Positions 1 through 8,988 of a stretch of DNA of 64,000 nucleotides are shown piece after piece (the first letter of the stretch is position 1; every line of letters begins with the position of its first letter). The stretch lies in NCBI RefSeq assembly GCF_001956295.1, contig NZ_MRTD01000009.1, positions 248,001 to 312,000 on the forward strand, in the 5' to 3' direction. Made by a program: the position numbers and the translations under genes. The notes under the pieces are model-generated. The model saw only the letters and a program-made list of their open reading frames with translations. It ran no database searches and had not been told where the DNA came from. The stretch is from Paenibacillus sp. FSL A5-0031 (GTDB lineage Bacteria; Bacillota; Bacilli; Paenibacillales; Paenibacillaceae).

Positions 1-219
1 TCATGGGTAGACTTTATCTTTGCAAGATTGGTACTTCGAAGCAAAGACAACTGGACACTTGCTGTAGGAATGTGGGATCTTGTAAGCAATTATCAGAACA
101 GCAACTTCACGTTGTTTGCCGCGGGTGCGGTGTTGATTGCGATCCCGATTACTCTCCTATTCATCTTCTTGCAGCGCTTCCTTGTACAAGGGCTGATGTC
201 TGGCGCTTCGAAAGGATAA
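1..219 (+). CDS. Sugar ABC transporter permease, C-terminal fragment (MalG-like)
   Basis: The 5' end lies outside the window; the open frame runs from base 1 to the TAA at 217-219. The visible 72 residues contain one hydrophobic helix and end in FLVQGLMSGASKG, which closely resembles the end of MalG-type inner-membrane permeases of CUT1 transporters (QxxxxxGLxxGAxKG). Such permeases form half of the membrane channel for maltodextrins or related oligosaccharides. The alpha-amylase gene starts 4 bases after the stop, so the two are almost certainly cotranscribed, and maltodextrin is the likely substrate. The family call rests on only the last segment. Confidence 0.8.
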   Translation, partial: SWVDFIFARLVLRSKDNWTLAVGMWDLVSNYQNSNFTLFAAGAVLIAIPITLLFIFLQRFLVQGLMSGASKG

Positions 220-223
220 GAGA

Positions 224-1885
224 ATGAACCGCAGCCGTTTGCGTTATGCGATAGTCCTGTTATGCTCGCTAATCTTTATTATGCTCGCTGCTTGCTCTTC
301 AGAGGAGGCGGCGAACAATAATAAACCAAGTAGCACAGCTTCTGCAGAAGCGGATGAAGAAGGTGCAAGTGGAGAAGCTTCCACTGCTGCTTATACGGTA
401 GATGAGCAGCCTGGCGGCGTATACTATGAAATATTTGTCCGTTCCTTCTATGATACGAATGAAGATGGAATCGGCGATCTGAATGGTGTTACGGCTAAGC
501 TCGATTACTTACAGGAGCTCGGCGTAAGCGGTATTTGGCTTATGCCGATTAACGCATCGCCCAGCTACCATGGTTATGATACGACTGATTATTATGCCAT
601 TAATCCAGATTACGGTACGCTGGATGATTTGAAGCAACTGCTGGATGAAGCGCATAAGCGCGATATTAAAGTTATTATGGATCTTGTCGTTAATCATTCG
701 AGCAAGGAACATCCTTGGTTCAAAGAAGCATTAAAGGATGAGAACAGTCCTTACCGCAGCTGGTACACATTTGCTAAACAAGGTGAGAAGGTTAGAGCAG
801 ATGGGGCAGTTGGCGGTGATCCATGGCATAGCTATGGCAGTCTCAAGTATTTAGGTGTCTTCTGGGAAGGCATGCCCGATCTGAACTTTGACGAGCCGAA
901 GGTTCGCGAGGAATTGATTAAGATCGGACAATACTGGCTGGAGCAGGGGCTGGACGGCTTCCGCCTTGATGCGGCAAAGCATATTTACGGCGACTTCGCG
1001 TCTACGGCCAGCACGCCTGAGATTCAAGCGAAAAATAAAGCTTGGTGGCAAGAGTTCCGAGCTGGCATGAACAAAGTGAAGCCAGATGCTTATCTGATCG
1101 GAGAGGTTTGGGATTCACTAACGGTTATTGCGCCTTACTTTGACCAAGCGCTGAACTCCGCATTCCACTTTGATCTAGCTGGTCGGCTGCTGAGTGCAGC
1201 CGGTACGGAGAAGGATGCAGACTTAGCTTATTCTCTAGGACGTGCATACGGTGTTTACGAGAAATCATCTGGTGGTACATTTGTTGATGCGCCGTTCCTA
1301 AGCAATCATGATCAGAATCGTGTCATGACGGTTTTAAACGGCAATATCAATCATGCCAAGATGGCTGCTGCAATGCTGCTTACTTTGCCAGGCACTCCGT
1401 ACCTTTATTATGGTGAGGAGCTGGGCATGAAAGGGGCTAAGCCGGATGAATACATTCGTGAGCCAATGCCTTGGTATAGCGCAGCAAGTGGAGGAGAAGG
1501 CCAAACCACTTGGGAGAGATCGCGATTCAATGGGAATGTCGAGACGGTATCTGTTGAGGCACAGACAGCAGATAAGAATTCGCTGTTAAACCATTATCGC
1601 GAGCTCATTAAATGGCGGAACGAGGAGCCCGCTTTGCGCAATGGCGGAATAGCCGAGTTTAAGCTGGAGCCTGCCAATCAGAAGCTAAGTGTATATGTTC
1701 GCGTCATTGCTAGCGAGAGAGTGCTCGTTGTGCACAATCTATCGGGCGAGGATCAGATGACTGATCTTCAGCCATCCAAAACTTTTGGATCATTCGAGGG
1801 GATCATTCACTCAAGCAATGATGGGGCTAAGTTGGATAATGGGAAATTGACCATTCCGGCTTATACCACAGTCATATTAAAATAA
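224..1885 (+). CDS. Alpha-amylase family (GH13) lipoprotein
   Basis: A 553-residue secreted glycoside hydrolase acting on alpha-1,4-glucans outside the cell. The N-terminus is a lipoprotein signal with a lipobox ending at Cys24 (MLAAC), followed by a Ser/Ala/Glu-rich linker and then a GH13 barrel from about residue 60. The conserved regions are visible: DLVVNHSS (region I), GFRLDAAKH with nucleophile Asp249 (II), IGEVWD with acid/base Glu294 (III) and FLSNHDQNR with Asp363 (IV). The end is a beta domain of about 90 residues. The start follows the permease stop by 4 bases with AAAGGATAAG as a weak ribosome site. A surface-anchored amylase next to a MalG-like permease suggests starch trimming coupled to uptake. 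GH13 subfamily (alpha-amylase or oligo-1,6-glucosidase-like) cannot be fixed by eye. Confidence 0.92.
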   Translation: MNRSRLRYAIVLLCSLIFIMLAACSSEEAANNNKPSSTASAEADEEGASGEASTAAYTVDEQPGGVYYEIFVRSFYDTNEDGIGDLNGVTAKLDYLQELGVSGIWLMPINASPSYHGYDTTDYYAINPDYGTLDDLKQLLDEAHKRDIKVIMDLVVNHSSKEHPWFKEALKDENSPYRSWYTFAKQGEKVRADGAVGGDPWHSYGSLKYLGVFWEGMPDLNFDEPKVREELIKIGQYWLEQGLDGFRLDAAKHIYGDFASTASTPEIQAKNKAWWQEFRAGMNKVKPDAYLIGEVWDSLTVIAPYFDQALNSAFHFDLAGRLLSAAGTEKDADLAYSLGRAYGVYEKSSGGTFVDAPFLSNHDQNRVMTVLNGNINHAKMAAAMLLTLPGTPYLYYGEELGMKGAKPDEYIREPMPWYSAASGGEGQTTWERSRFNGNVETVSVEAQTADKNSLLNHYRELIKWRNEEPALRNGGIAEFKLEPANQKLSVYVRVIASERVLVVHNLSGEDQMTDLQPSKTFGSFEGIIHSSNDGAKLDNGKLTIPAYTTVILK

Positions 1886-1892
1886 TACGGTA

Positions 1893-1932
1893 AGAGGGAG
1901 CTGCACCGCCGGTGCTGCTCCCTCTTTTTTTT
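1893..1932 (+). terminator. Intrinsic terminator after alpha-amylase
   Basis: A GC-rich hairpin pairs AGAGGGAGC with GCTCCCTCT and GCACC with GGTGC around a GCC loop, and is followed directly by eight T residues. It lies 8 bases after the amylase stop and closes the permease-amylase transcript. Confidence 0.93.
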
Positions 1933-2007
1933 GTGCGTTCCAATGCGATTCCAGCCCATTTGTATTCAAATTTTGTAAAAAAATTAAGGAAATTACTAGT
2001 TGGTATA

Positions 2008-2056
2008 TTGACATGTTGACATATTGTTTATAATATACTATTTGTAAGCGCTTATC
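2008..2056 (+). promoter_or_regulatory. Promoter and LacI/GntR-type operator of the GH125 gene
   Basis: TTGACA at 2008-2013 and TATAAT at 2029-2034 are separated by 15 bp, which is short; a second TTGACA lies at 2016-2021. Just downstream, TGTAAGCGCTTA at 2043-2054 contains the perfect palindrome TAAGCGCTTA, an operator shape with central CG typical of LacI-family ligand-binding regulators and related to cre sites. The spacing from TTGACA to the palindrome core AAGCGCTT (38 bases) is exactly repeated upstream of the cytoplasmic GH76 gene at 19103-19148. The promoter is inferred from sequence only. Confidence 0.62.
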
Positions 2057-2109
2057 ACAAAGCTTTATCCAACTTGTAGAAGGATCACCATTAGGAGGAA
2101 TGTTTGCGA

Positions 2110-3396
2110 ATGAATCTGTCTATTACCGATATGAAAAAGAGTGACGCATTGATTTCATCTCTGGGAAAGTGGCCTGAAATCGTTAAGTTTTATAAAAACT
2201 GCTTCTATAACACGCTGGAGACGACGACGGAATGGCTAGAGGATGGAACCACTTTTGTATTTACGGGTGATATACCAGCCATGTGGCTGCGTGATTCATC
2301 AGCTCAGGTTCGGCATTATATTCCACTGGCTGTTTCAGACAGCCACTATCAGAAAATGATAGAGGGACTTATCAAAAGGCAAATGCAATATATCCAGATC
2401 GATCCTTATGCAAACGCATTCAATAAAGGCCCGGACAACAGGGGACATACGGAAGATGCAACCGAGGGCAATCCATGGGTATGGGAAAGAAAATATGAAA
2501 TTGATTCCCTATGTTACCCGATACAGCTCGCTTATTTGTACTGGAAGGCCACAAACGGCACCGCAATGTTTGATGATGCTTTTAAAGAAGCGGTTAACAA
2601 AATTATTGGGCTTTGGACAGTCGAGCAGAAGCATGCAGAACAATCGAGCTACAGCTTCCAAAGATTTAATTGTCCAGAATCGGATACGTTAAGCCACGAT
2701 GGAAAAGGGAGTCCCGTTGCCTATACAGGGATGACATGGTCGGGTTTTAGGCCAAGCGACGATTCGTGCAAATATCATTATTTGATTCCTGCGAATATGT
2801 TCGCTGTTGTTGTGCTGAGATATGTGGAAGAAATCGCCCAAGACATATACAAAGACGAAACGCTGGCGCTCGCAGCCAAGAAATTAGGTGGCGAAATCGA
2901 TGCCGGCATCAAAGCATTTGGGATATACAAGCATGAAACGTTTGGCGAAATATACGCTTACGAAACAGATGGCTTAGGGAATTACAACTTGATGGACGAT
3001 GCTAATGTGCCAAGCCTGCTGTCGATTCCTTATCTCGGATATACAAGCAAAGAGGATATCATCTATCAGAATACGAGAAGGTTTATTTTAAGTGAAGAGA
3101 ATCCCTTTTATTACGCAGGAAAAGCAGCTAGAGGAATCGGAAGCCCACATACTCCCACGAATTACATATGGCATATCAGCCTAGTCATGCAAGCGCTCAC
3201 TTCAGACAACGACGCAGAAATACAAGAACTTCTAAGAACGATAATCAGCTCAGATGGCGGTACTGGCTTTATGCATGAGGGTTTTCACGTAGACAATCCG
3301 AATGAATTCACGAGACCGTGGTTTGCATGGGCTAACAGCTTACTCGGTGAACTTATTTATAAGCTCGTAGAAGACAAGAAACAGCATCTCTTTTAA
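2110..3396 (+). CDS. GH125 exo-alpha-1,6-mannosidase (metal-independent)
   Basis: A 428-residue protein without signal peptide or membrane segment, so cytoplasmic. It has the hallmarks of GH125 (formerly DUF1237): GDIPAMWLRDSSAQV near residue 55, DPYANAFNKGPD near 100, GMTWSGFRPSDD near 210 and the C-terminal HEGFHVDNPNEFTRPWFAWA, which in known members carries the catalytic base. GH125 enzymes are inverting exo-mannosidases that remove alpha-1,6-linked mannose from oligosaccharides. The ATG at 2110 is preceded by AGGAGG at 2093-2098; a TTG at 2104 in the same frame has a 5-base spacer and cannot be excluded. The gene opens the mannan locus and fits well with the three GH76 endo-1,6-mannanase genes further on. 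Confidence 0.93.
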   Translation: MNLSITDMKKSDALISSLGKWPEIVKFYKNCFYNTLETTTEWLEDGTTFVFTGDIPAMWLRDSSAQVRHYIPLAVSDSHYQKMIEGLIKRQMQYIQIDPYANAFNKGPDNRGHTEDATEGNPWVWERKYEIDSLCYPIQLAYLYWKATNGTAMFDDAFKEAVNKIIGLWTVEQKHAEQSSYSFQRFNCPESDTLSHDGKGSPVAYTGMTWSGFRPSDDSCKYHYLIPANMFAVVVLRYVEEIAQDIYKDETLALAAKKLGGEIDAGIKAFGIYKHETFGEIYAYETDGLGNYNLMDDANVPSLLSIPYLGYTSKEDIIYQNTRRFILSEENPFYYAGKAARGIGSPHTPTNYIWHISLVMQALTSDNDAEIQELLRTIISSDGGTGFMHEGFHVDNPNEFTRPWFAWANSLLGELIYKLVEDKKQHLF

Positions 3397-3487
3397 TTGG
3401 TTTGACCTCCACTTGTGTTAGAGCGGGCCTGACTCCGCTGCGGACAGGACTTGCATAACAAATAAAAGATTTGAAAGGGGCAGAAAA

Positions 3488-4988
3488 ATGAAACAAAAGA
3501 GAATGTTTTTGTTAGTCGTATGCGTCCTCATTATTTCCATCTTTGCGAGTGCTTGCACAAGTAATAACGGCGGAGGCAAAGACAAGGAGACGGTTGAAGC
3601 AACGAACAAGGCAGAAAACACAGCCTCGCCAAGTCCGGAAGCAACACCAGATGACGGAGCTCCTCCAGTAAAAGATTTAGGCGGTTATAAATTTATCGTT
3701 GCGGATAACAATGCGAACAGATGGTTCCCGCAAGAAGGAAGCTCTGATCACGCCAATGCCATTATTGATCGAATCAAGTGGGTAGAAGAAACATACAACG
3801 TAAAAATTGAAGTGAGAAAACATTCCGAGGTTTGGCGCGGCGGTACTGGCGGGCGACAAATACGCTGACATCATCGTTGCTCCTACTTGGGAGCTGGGAA
3901 GACATATCAACGGCAAGCGTATTGTGGACATGAATACGATTCCTAACCTTCGGATGGATCAAGATTATTGGAAGGAATACAACACTTCATTCTTGCTCAC
4001 TTATGACAACAGAACATATGGAACAGCAGCTCCATTCGCTAACCAAGGGGATGAAGTATGGGTTCTGGCATTCAACAAAAGCATTATTCAAGAGCTAGGT
4101 CTTGAAAATCCTTATGAGCTGGTAAAAAACAAACAATGGACATTCCAGAAAATGCTCGAGATGGAGCAAGCGGCAAAACGTGATCTAAATGGTGATGGCG
4201 TGATGGACAGCAATGACCGTTATGGACTGGCGACTGGACATGACTGGGATATTTCTGTAGCGCTTTATCTGGCATCCGGCAATAAAATCATTGATATCGC
4301 CAGTGATGGAAAAATGAAATATGCAGTAAATACACCAAAAGCATACGAGACGATTGAAATGATTAAGAAGATGGCGAAAAAAGGTGATACGTTCTTCCCG
4401 AAAAACGAAGGCGAGGATATGGATGCTTACGTGAAAGCTTTTGCTGAAGGAAAATCGCTGTTTTTAGCCTACTCCAGAGGCAGAGGCGTTATTGATCCGA
4501 TTTATGAAATGGAAAGTGACTTTGGCTTTATCCCATTGCCAATGGGCAACAACACAGACGATTACCTTGATTGGGTAAGCCATGATGCTCCTTCGATCGC
4601 AGTGCCGGTAACGAACAAAGAGCTTGATAAAACAGGACTTATCTTGGATGCTCTAGCGTGGAAAGCGCAAAGCGAAGAGAAAATTTGGATGGATGAAATT
4701 GCTCTTACGCAGTTGCGTGATGAGGAATCGCTTCAAACGCTCTTGCAGCTGAAAAATTATGGTGTGTCGGACATGGCGTTCATCGGTCAGCAAATGCAAG
4801 GCAATGTACACAGTGGTTTGGCACTCATTCCCGATGTTGGGTTCTACGATCAGAACCTAGAGCCTGCCTCCAAGGTAGCGGAAATCGAGGATGCTGTAAA
4901 TATTGGTCTTGAGGAGCTTGCTTTAAGGCTGAAAGGTGAATTCGTGGAGCCTGAACCGAAGCCTGAGGAAGAGAAAAAGGCAGAATAG
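3488..4988 (+). pseudogene. Extracellular solute-binding lipoprotein, interrupted by a +1 frameshift
   Basis: The reading frame opens at ATG 3488 behind AAAGGGG, with a lipoprotein signal ending at Cys23 (FASAC) and an acidic linker, and reads KFIVADNNANRWF and then WVEETYNVKIEV before leaving frame and stopping at 3866-3868. In the next frame the protein continues without a break as NIPRFGAAVLAGDKYADIIVA and runs to the TAG at 4986-4988. Removing one A near 3815 (GTGAGAAAACATT) gives VENIPRF and restores a protein of about 500 residues typical of family 1 sugar-binding proteins of CUT1 transporters. The C-terminal end is Glu/Pro/Lys-rich. The frame switch is either a true single-base insertion that inactivates the gene or a sequencing error; the rest of the coding sequence looks undamaged. 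The downstream ATG at 3924 lacks a good ribosome site and a signal peptide, so I do not read it as its own gene. Confidence 0.85.
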
Positions 4989-5007
4989 CAGCTTTCACCA
5001 AATAGAT

Positions 5008-5066
5008 AAAGGGGCTGTCAGACATATGACGATTGCTGCTAGCGCAACAGCCCCTTTTCTTTTTTT
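5008..5066 (+). terminator. Intrinsic terminator after solute-binding gene
   Basis: AAAGGGGCTGT at 5008-5018 pairs with ACAGCCCCTTTT at 5047-5058 across a loop of about 28 bases, followed by C and a run of eight T residues. It separates the binding-protein gene from the large cluster that begins at 5166. Confidence 0.85.
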
Positions 5067-5142
5067 TGCAAAAAAAATGAGGCTGCTTTCCCTATCGTTC
5101 ACGAAAAGGCAATGAATCTCTGTCCATATGGAGGAAACAAAT

Positions 5143-5169
5143 ATGACGGTGCGAGTTGAACGTTTATGA
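5143..5169 (+). CDS. Eight-codon upstream ORF overlapping the next start (ATGA)
   Basis: ATG 5143 lies 7 bases after a strong ribosome site (GGAGG at 5130-5135) and encodes MTVRVERL, ending at TGA 5167-5169. That stop overlaps the ATG (5166) of the 939-residue gene as ATGA. The large gene has no ribosome site of its own at the right distance, so its translation may depend on ribosomes ending on this small frame. The peptide has no recognisable function. A trivial alternative is that the ribosome site simply works at a longer distance on ATG 5166. Confidence 0.4.
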   Translation: MTVRVERL

Positions 5170-7985
5170 ATAATAAAATAGCGAAATTATCAGTTGCAGC
5201 AATAGCCTTATGTTTGTTGGTGATTGTATGGCCGCATGCGGCATTTGCAAGCAAGGATGACAACTTAATCAAGCTGCAAAGCTACCGCACCTATCTTGAA
5301 CAGCACGCCGATAAAAAAGCTGGGAAAGCGGATATTGTAATCAAGGCAGATGCGTATACGAATGCGGAGGGAGATTTAGAAACCCTCGATCATTTTGAAG
5401 GAAAGGAAGGCAAATCTGTTCTTACGGGTGAAACCGGAAAGATTGAATGGGAAATTAACGTTCCTGAGAGTGGCATGTACAATGTAGAACTGCTTTATTA
5501 CCCGATAGATGGGAAAGGCAATTCCATTGAAAGAATGATATCAATCGACGGTGAAGTACCGTATAACGAAGCGAAATACATAAATTTATCACGGGTTTGG
5601 AAGGACAAAAGCGAGATTGCGCAAGACAAAAAAGGAAATGACATTAGGCCGAAACAGACAGAAGCGCCTAGATGGAGAACGGTGCTGTTGCATGATTTGC
5701 TTGGCTATTATAACGATCCATTACTATTTTATTTGGAAAAAGGTAAGCATACCATTGGATTCGAATCGGTGAGGGAATCGGTGGTTTTAAATACCGTTCG
5801 TATTTATAAAGCGGAGGATCTTCCAACCTATGATGAAGTAAAAGCGGGTTATGAAGCAAAAGGCTACAAGGAAGCGGACGCCGAGACAATTAAAGTTCAA
5901 GCGGAAAACAGCTTTGAGAAATCTGATAATACGCTATATCCGGTGTCCGATCGCTCATCAGCTATAACCGAGCCGCAGGACCCATCGAAGCTTCGCTTGA
6001 ACAGCATAGGCGGCGATAAATGGAAAATGCCGGGCCAATGGATCAGCTACCGATTCACGGTAGAGGAAGCGGGCCTATACAAGATTGCAACGAGATTCAA
6101 GCAAAACAAATTAGCTGGGATGTACGTCAACCGCAAAATTTTGCTGGATGGAGCCGTACCGTTTAAAGAAGCGAAAGCTGTGAAATTTAAATACGGGAAC
6201 AACTGGCAAGTGAAAACATTGGGGAACGACGATCAGGCGTTTTCTTTTTACCTAGAACCGGGCGAGCATGAACTGACGATGGAGGTCACGCTCGGAGATT
6301 TGGCTGATGTGCTGAACAGGGTTGATGATAGTTTATTTCAACTGAATGCCGTATATCGGCAAATTCTGATGATAACCGGCGCTGAGCCGGATTTGTATCG
6401 TGATTACGGCTTTGAAAAATTAATACCGGATGCGATAGCCGCCATGAAGGAGCATGCCGCGATACTTAGAGAAGTATCGGCTGACATGGAGGCGCTGGTT
6501 GGTCAAAAAGGCGAAAACATGGTGCTGCTTGATAAAGTCGCCTTCCAGCTCGAGCAAATGGTTAAAAATCCGGAAGCCAATATTGCCAAGACGTTTACCC
6601 CTTTTAAAGAAAATGTAGGCGCGCTTGGTACGTGGATCTTGACGGTAGGCGAGCAGCCTTTAACGGTCGATTATTTTAGCGTGATGCCGTTGTCCAAGAA
6701 GCTGCCAAAAGCGGATGCATCCTTTTTCAAAAAAATGATGTTTGAAGCGAAGTCTTTTTCGATGTCTTTCTTTGTGGATTACAATGCCTTGAATACAGAA
6801 GGTGAAACCAAAGGAGAGCCGCTCGAAGTATGGCTGACGTCTGGACGGGATCAATCGCAAATTATTAGGGAAATGATCAATGACACGTTCACGCCGGAAT
6901 CAGGAATAAACGTAAAGCTCAAGCTGGTAACGGAAGGAACGCTTTTGCCATCGGTGCTCGCAGGTACGGGTCCGGATGTGGCGATGGGAAATCTAGCTGC
7001 CGACCCTATTCAATACGCGTTAAGACATGCGGTGGAGAACATCAAAGACATGCCGAACTATGATGCTATTGCCTCTAGATTCCATCCTAGTGCATTAGTG
7101 CCCTTTGAATTAGATGGGAAAGTATACGCTTTGCCGGAAACGCAATCGTTTCCCATGATGTTTTATCGGAAAGATATTTTGCATGATATGGGGCTGAAGG
7201 CTCCAGAGACATGGGATGAGTTTTACAAGCTAATACCGGAAATTCAGAAACAAAATATGCAAATTGGTTTTCCGGCGGATATTACCGGCTTGCAAATCTT
7301 TTTGTATCAGAAAAATGGGGAGCTTTACAACAAGGAGCGCAGCCGCTCAACGCTGGAAGACGATCTGACGATCGACGCGTTCCAGAAGCAGACGGAGCTG
7401 TTCACCACCTATAAGTTTCCGAGGGATTATGATTTCAGCAACCGCTTCCGAACTGGGGAAATGCCGATAGGCATCGCGGATTATACGACATACAACCAAT
7501 TAATTGCGTTTGCTCCTGAAATTAAAGGACTGTGGGAATTTGCTCCGCTTCCTGGAACGGTGATGGAGGATGGACAATTGAACCGTGCGACGCCGTCGAC
7601 GGGGACAGCGATCATGATGCTTAAGGGCGTTAAGAAAAAAGATGACGCATGGCGCTTTATGGAGTGGTGGACGAGTGCAGAGACGCAGTCCAGATTCGGA
7701 ATGGAAATGGAAGCGATTCTCGGCAAGGCAGCCAAACAAGCGACCGCCAATATGGAAGCCCTTGTTAATATGCCTTGGACAAAAACAGAGTATGACCATT
7801 TGATGACGCAGTGGTCGTTCGCAACAGGTACACCGGAGGTGCCGGGCGGTTACTATGTGACAAGAAGTATTGGATTTGCTGCCGCAACGGCGTATAACAA
7901 CGGAGATCCTGAATCTCTTCTGGACTATGTGAAAGAAGTTAATACTGAAATAACGCGAAAAAGGCGGGAGTTCAAGTTGGAATGA
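5166..7985 (+). CDS. Solute-binding protein fused to N-terminal beta-sandwich modules
   Basis: A 939-residue exported protein. Residues 1-28 form a signal peptide ending AAFA, with no lipobox. Two beta-rich modules follow, about 50-215 and 240-395, each with the pattern of carbohydrate-binding or galactose-binding-like sandwiches (GMYNVELLYYPI and GLYKIATRFK strands, and a repeated DGEVPYNEAK / DGAVPFKEAK element). A mostly helical stretch covers 400-545. From about 548 (LEVWLTSGRDQSQIIREM) to the end the sequence is a family 1 sugar-binding protein, with GTGPDVAMG, MMFYRKDIL and WRFMEWWTS as typical segments. It is about twice the normal length of such proteins. It heads a tight cluster with permeases, so it probably binds an oligosaccharide for import while the front modules hold polymer or cell wall. 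Without a lipid anchor, its attachment to the cell is unclear. Confidence 0.85.
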   Translation: MNNKIAKLSVAAIALCLLVIVWPHAAFASKDDNLIKLQSYRTYLEQHADKKAGKADIVIKADAYTNAEGDLETLDHFEGKEGKSVLTGETGKIEWEINVPESGMYNVELLYYPIDGKGNSIERMISIDGEVPYNEAKYINLSRVWKDKSEIAQDKKGNDIRPKQTEAPRWRTVLLHDLLGYYNDPLLFYLEKGKHTIGFESVRESVVLNTVRIYKAEDLPTYDEVKAGYEAKGYKEADAETIKVQAENSFEKSDNTLYPVSDRSSAITEPQDPSKLRLNSIGGDKWKMPGQWISYRFTVEEAGLYKIATRFKQNKLAGMYVNRKILLDGAVPFKEAKAVKFKYGNNWQVKTLGNDDQAFSFYLEPGEHELTMEVTLGDLADVLNRVDDSLFQLNAVYRQILMITGAEPDLYRDYGFEKLIPDAIAAMKEHAAILREVSADMEALVGQKGENMVLLDKVAFQLEQMVKNPEANIAKTFTPFKENVGALGTWILTVGEQPLTVDYFSVMPLSKKLPKADASFFKKMMFEAKSFSMSFFVDYNALNTEGETKGEPLEVWLTSGRDQSQIIREMINDTFTPESGINVKLKLVTEGTLLPSVLAGTGPDVAMGNLAADPIQYALRHAVENIKDMPNYDAIASRFHPSALVPFELDGKVYALPETQSFPMMFYRKDILHDMGLKAPETWDEFYKLIPEIQKQNMQIGFPADITGLQIFLYQKNGELYNKERSRSTLEDDLTIDAFQKQTELFTTYKFPRDYDFSNRFRTGEMPIGIADYTTYNQLIAFAPEIKGLWEFAPLPGTVMEDGQLNRATPSTGTAIMMLKGVKKKDDAWRFMEWWTSAETQSRFGMEMEAILGKAAKQATANMEALVNMPWTKTEYDHLMTQWSFATGTPEVPGGYYVTRSIGFAAATAYNNGDPESLLDYVKEVNTEITRKRREFKLE

Positions 7986-8025
7986 TGCTGCCTTGCGATT
8001 TTACTGATTCAGGAGGACCCCATTC

Positions 8026-8988
8026 ATGAGTAGAGATTTGGTGATATCAGGAGCTGTTGACCCTAAGAGGCAGGGTAATCCGGTCTTGCGAAAATTGGAG
8101 CAGGGCTGGAAGTCGATTAAAAAAAATAAAGTGTCCTACCTCTTTGCAGCTCCCTACATGATTTTGTTTTTTGCTTTTACTGCTCTGCCTGTCATTATTT
8201 CATTGATTTTAGGTTTTTTCTCGTTTAACTTGCTTGAAGCGCCTATCTTCGTTGGCATGGACAACTATATAAGGCTGTTTCTAGGCGATGATATTTTCAT
8301 TAAAGCGATCGGAAATACGTTCCTGCTAGCTGTAATGGTAGGTCCGATCGGTTATATCATGTGCCTAGTGTTCGCTTGGCTTATTAATGAGCTGCCGAAG
8401 TCTCTAAGAACGATTTTGACTTTAATTTTTTACGCGCCATCCATTTCAGGAAACATTTATTTGGTTTGGGGCATTTTCTTCAACAAGGACGCTTATGGTT
8501 ATGCCAATGCTATTCTGCTTCGTTATAATGTCATCTCTTCGCCTATTCTATGGTTTGAGAATCCGAAATATATGATGACTCTTGTCGTCATCGTTGCTTT
8601 ATGGACCAGCGTTGGAACGAGCTTCCTTTCCTTTATTGCGGGATTGCAGGGGATAGATCGAACGCTTTATGAAGCAGCGGCTATGGATGGTGTTAAAAAT
8701 CGGTGGCAGGAGCTTTGGTACGTCACGCTGCCTTCGATGAAGCCGCAGCTTATGTTCGGGGCGGTAATGAGCATCACCGGCGCATTCGGCACCGGCGCCA
8801 TTGTTACCGCATTGTGCGGCATGCCGAGCAACAGCTATGCAGCGCATACCATCGTTAACCACTTGGAGGATTACGGCGCCATACGTTATGAAATGGGCTA
8901 TGCCTCTGCTATAGCTACCATTCTATTTATCATCATGATTGGAGCGAATAAGATTGTGCAAATGCTTCTGGCAAAGGTAGGTGAATGA
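8026..8988 (+). CDS. Sugar ABC transporter permease (MalF/LplB-like)
   Basis: A 320-residue integral membrane protein with six likely helices, the first near residues 38-63 (YLFAAPYMILFFAFTALPVI). The EAA-type loop is visible as LYEAAAMDGVKNRWQELWYVTLP near residues 210-235, the site where the ATPase docks. It is one of two channel subunits of a CUT1 importer; its partner at 8981 overlaps it by 8 bases. A ribosome site (AGGAGG) precedes the ATG at 8026. The upstream 939-residue binding protein is the natural partner. No ATP-binding subunit is encoded nearby, so a shared MsmX-like ATPase from elsewhere is expected. Confidence 0.9.
   Translation: MSRDLVISGAVDPKRQGNPVLRKLEQGWKSIKKNKVSYLFAAPYMILFFAFTALPVIISLILGFFSFNLLEAPIFVGMDNYIRLFLGDDIFIKAIGNTFLLAVMVGPIGYIMCLVFAWLINELPKSLRTILTLIFYAPSISGNIYLVWGIFFNKDAYGYANAILLRYNVISSPILWFENPKYMMTLVVIVALWTSVGTSFLSFIAGLQGIDRTLYEAAAMDGVKNRWQELWYVTLPSMKPQLMFGAVMSITGAFGTGAIVTALCGMPSNSYAAHTIVNHLEDYGAIRYEMGYASAIATILFIIMIGANKIVQMLLAKVGE

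Noticed and set aside
3924..4988. Independent 354-residue gene
   Set aside because: It continues the binding-protein family sequence exactly after a one-base frameshift, and lacks a ribosome site and signal peptide of its own.
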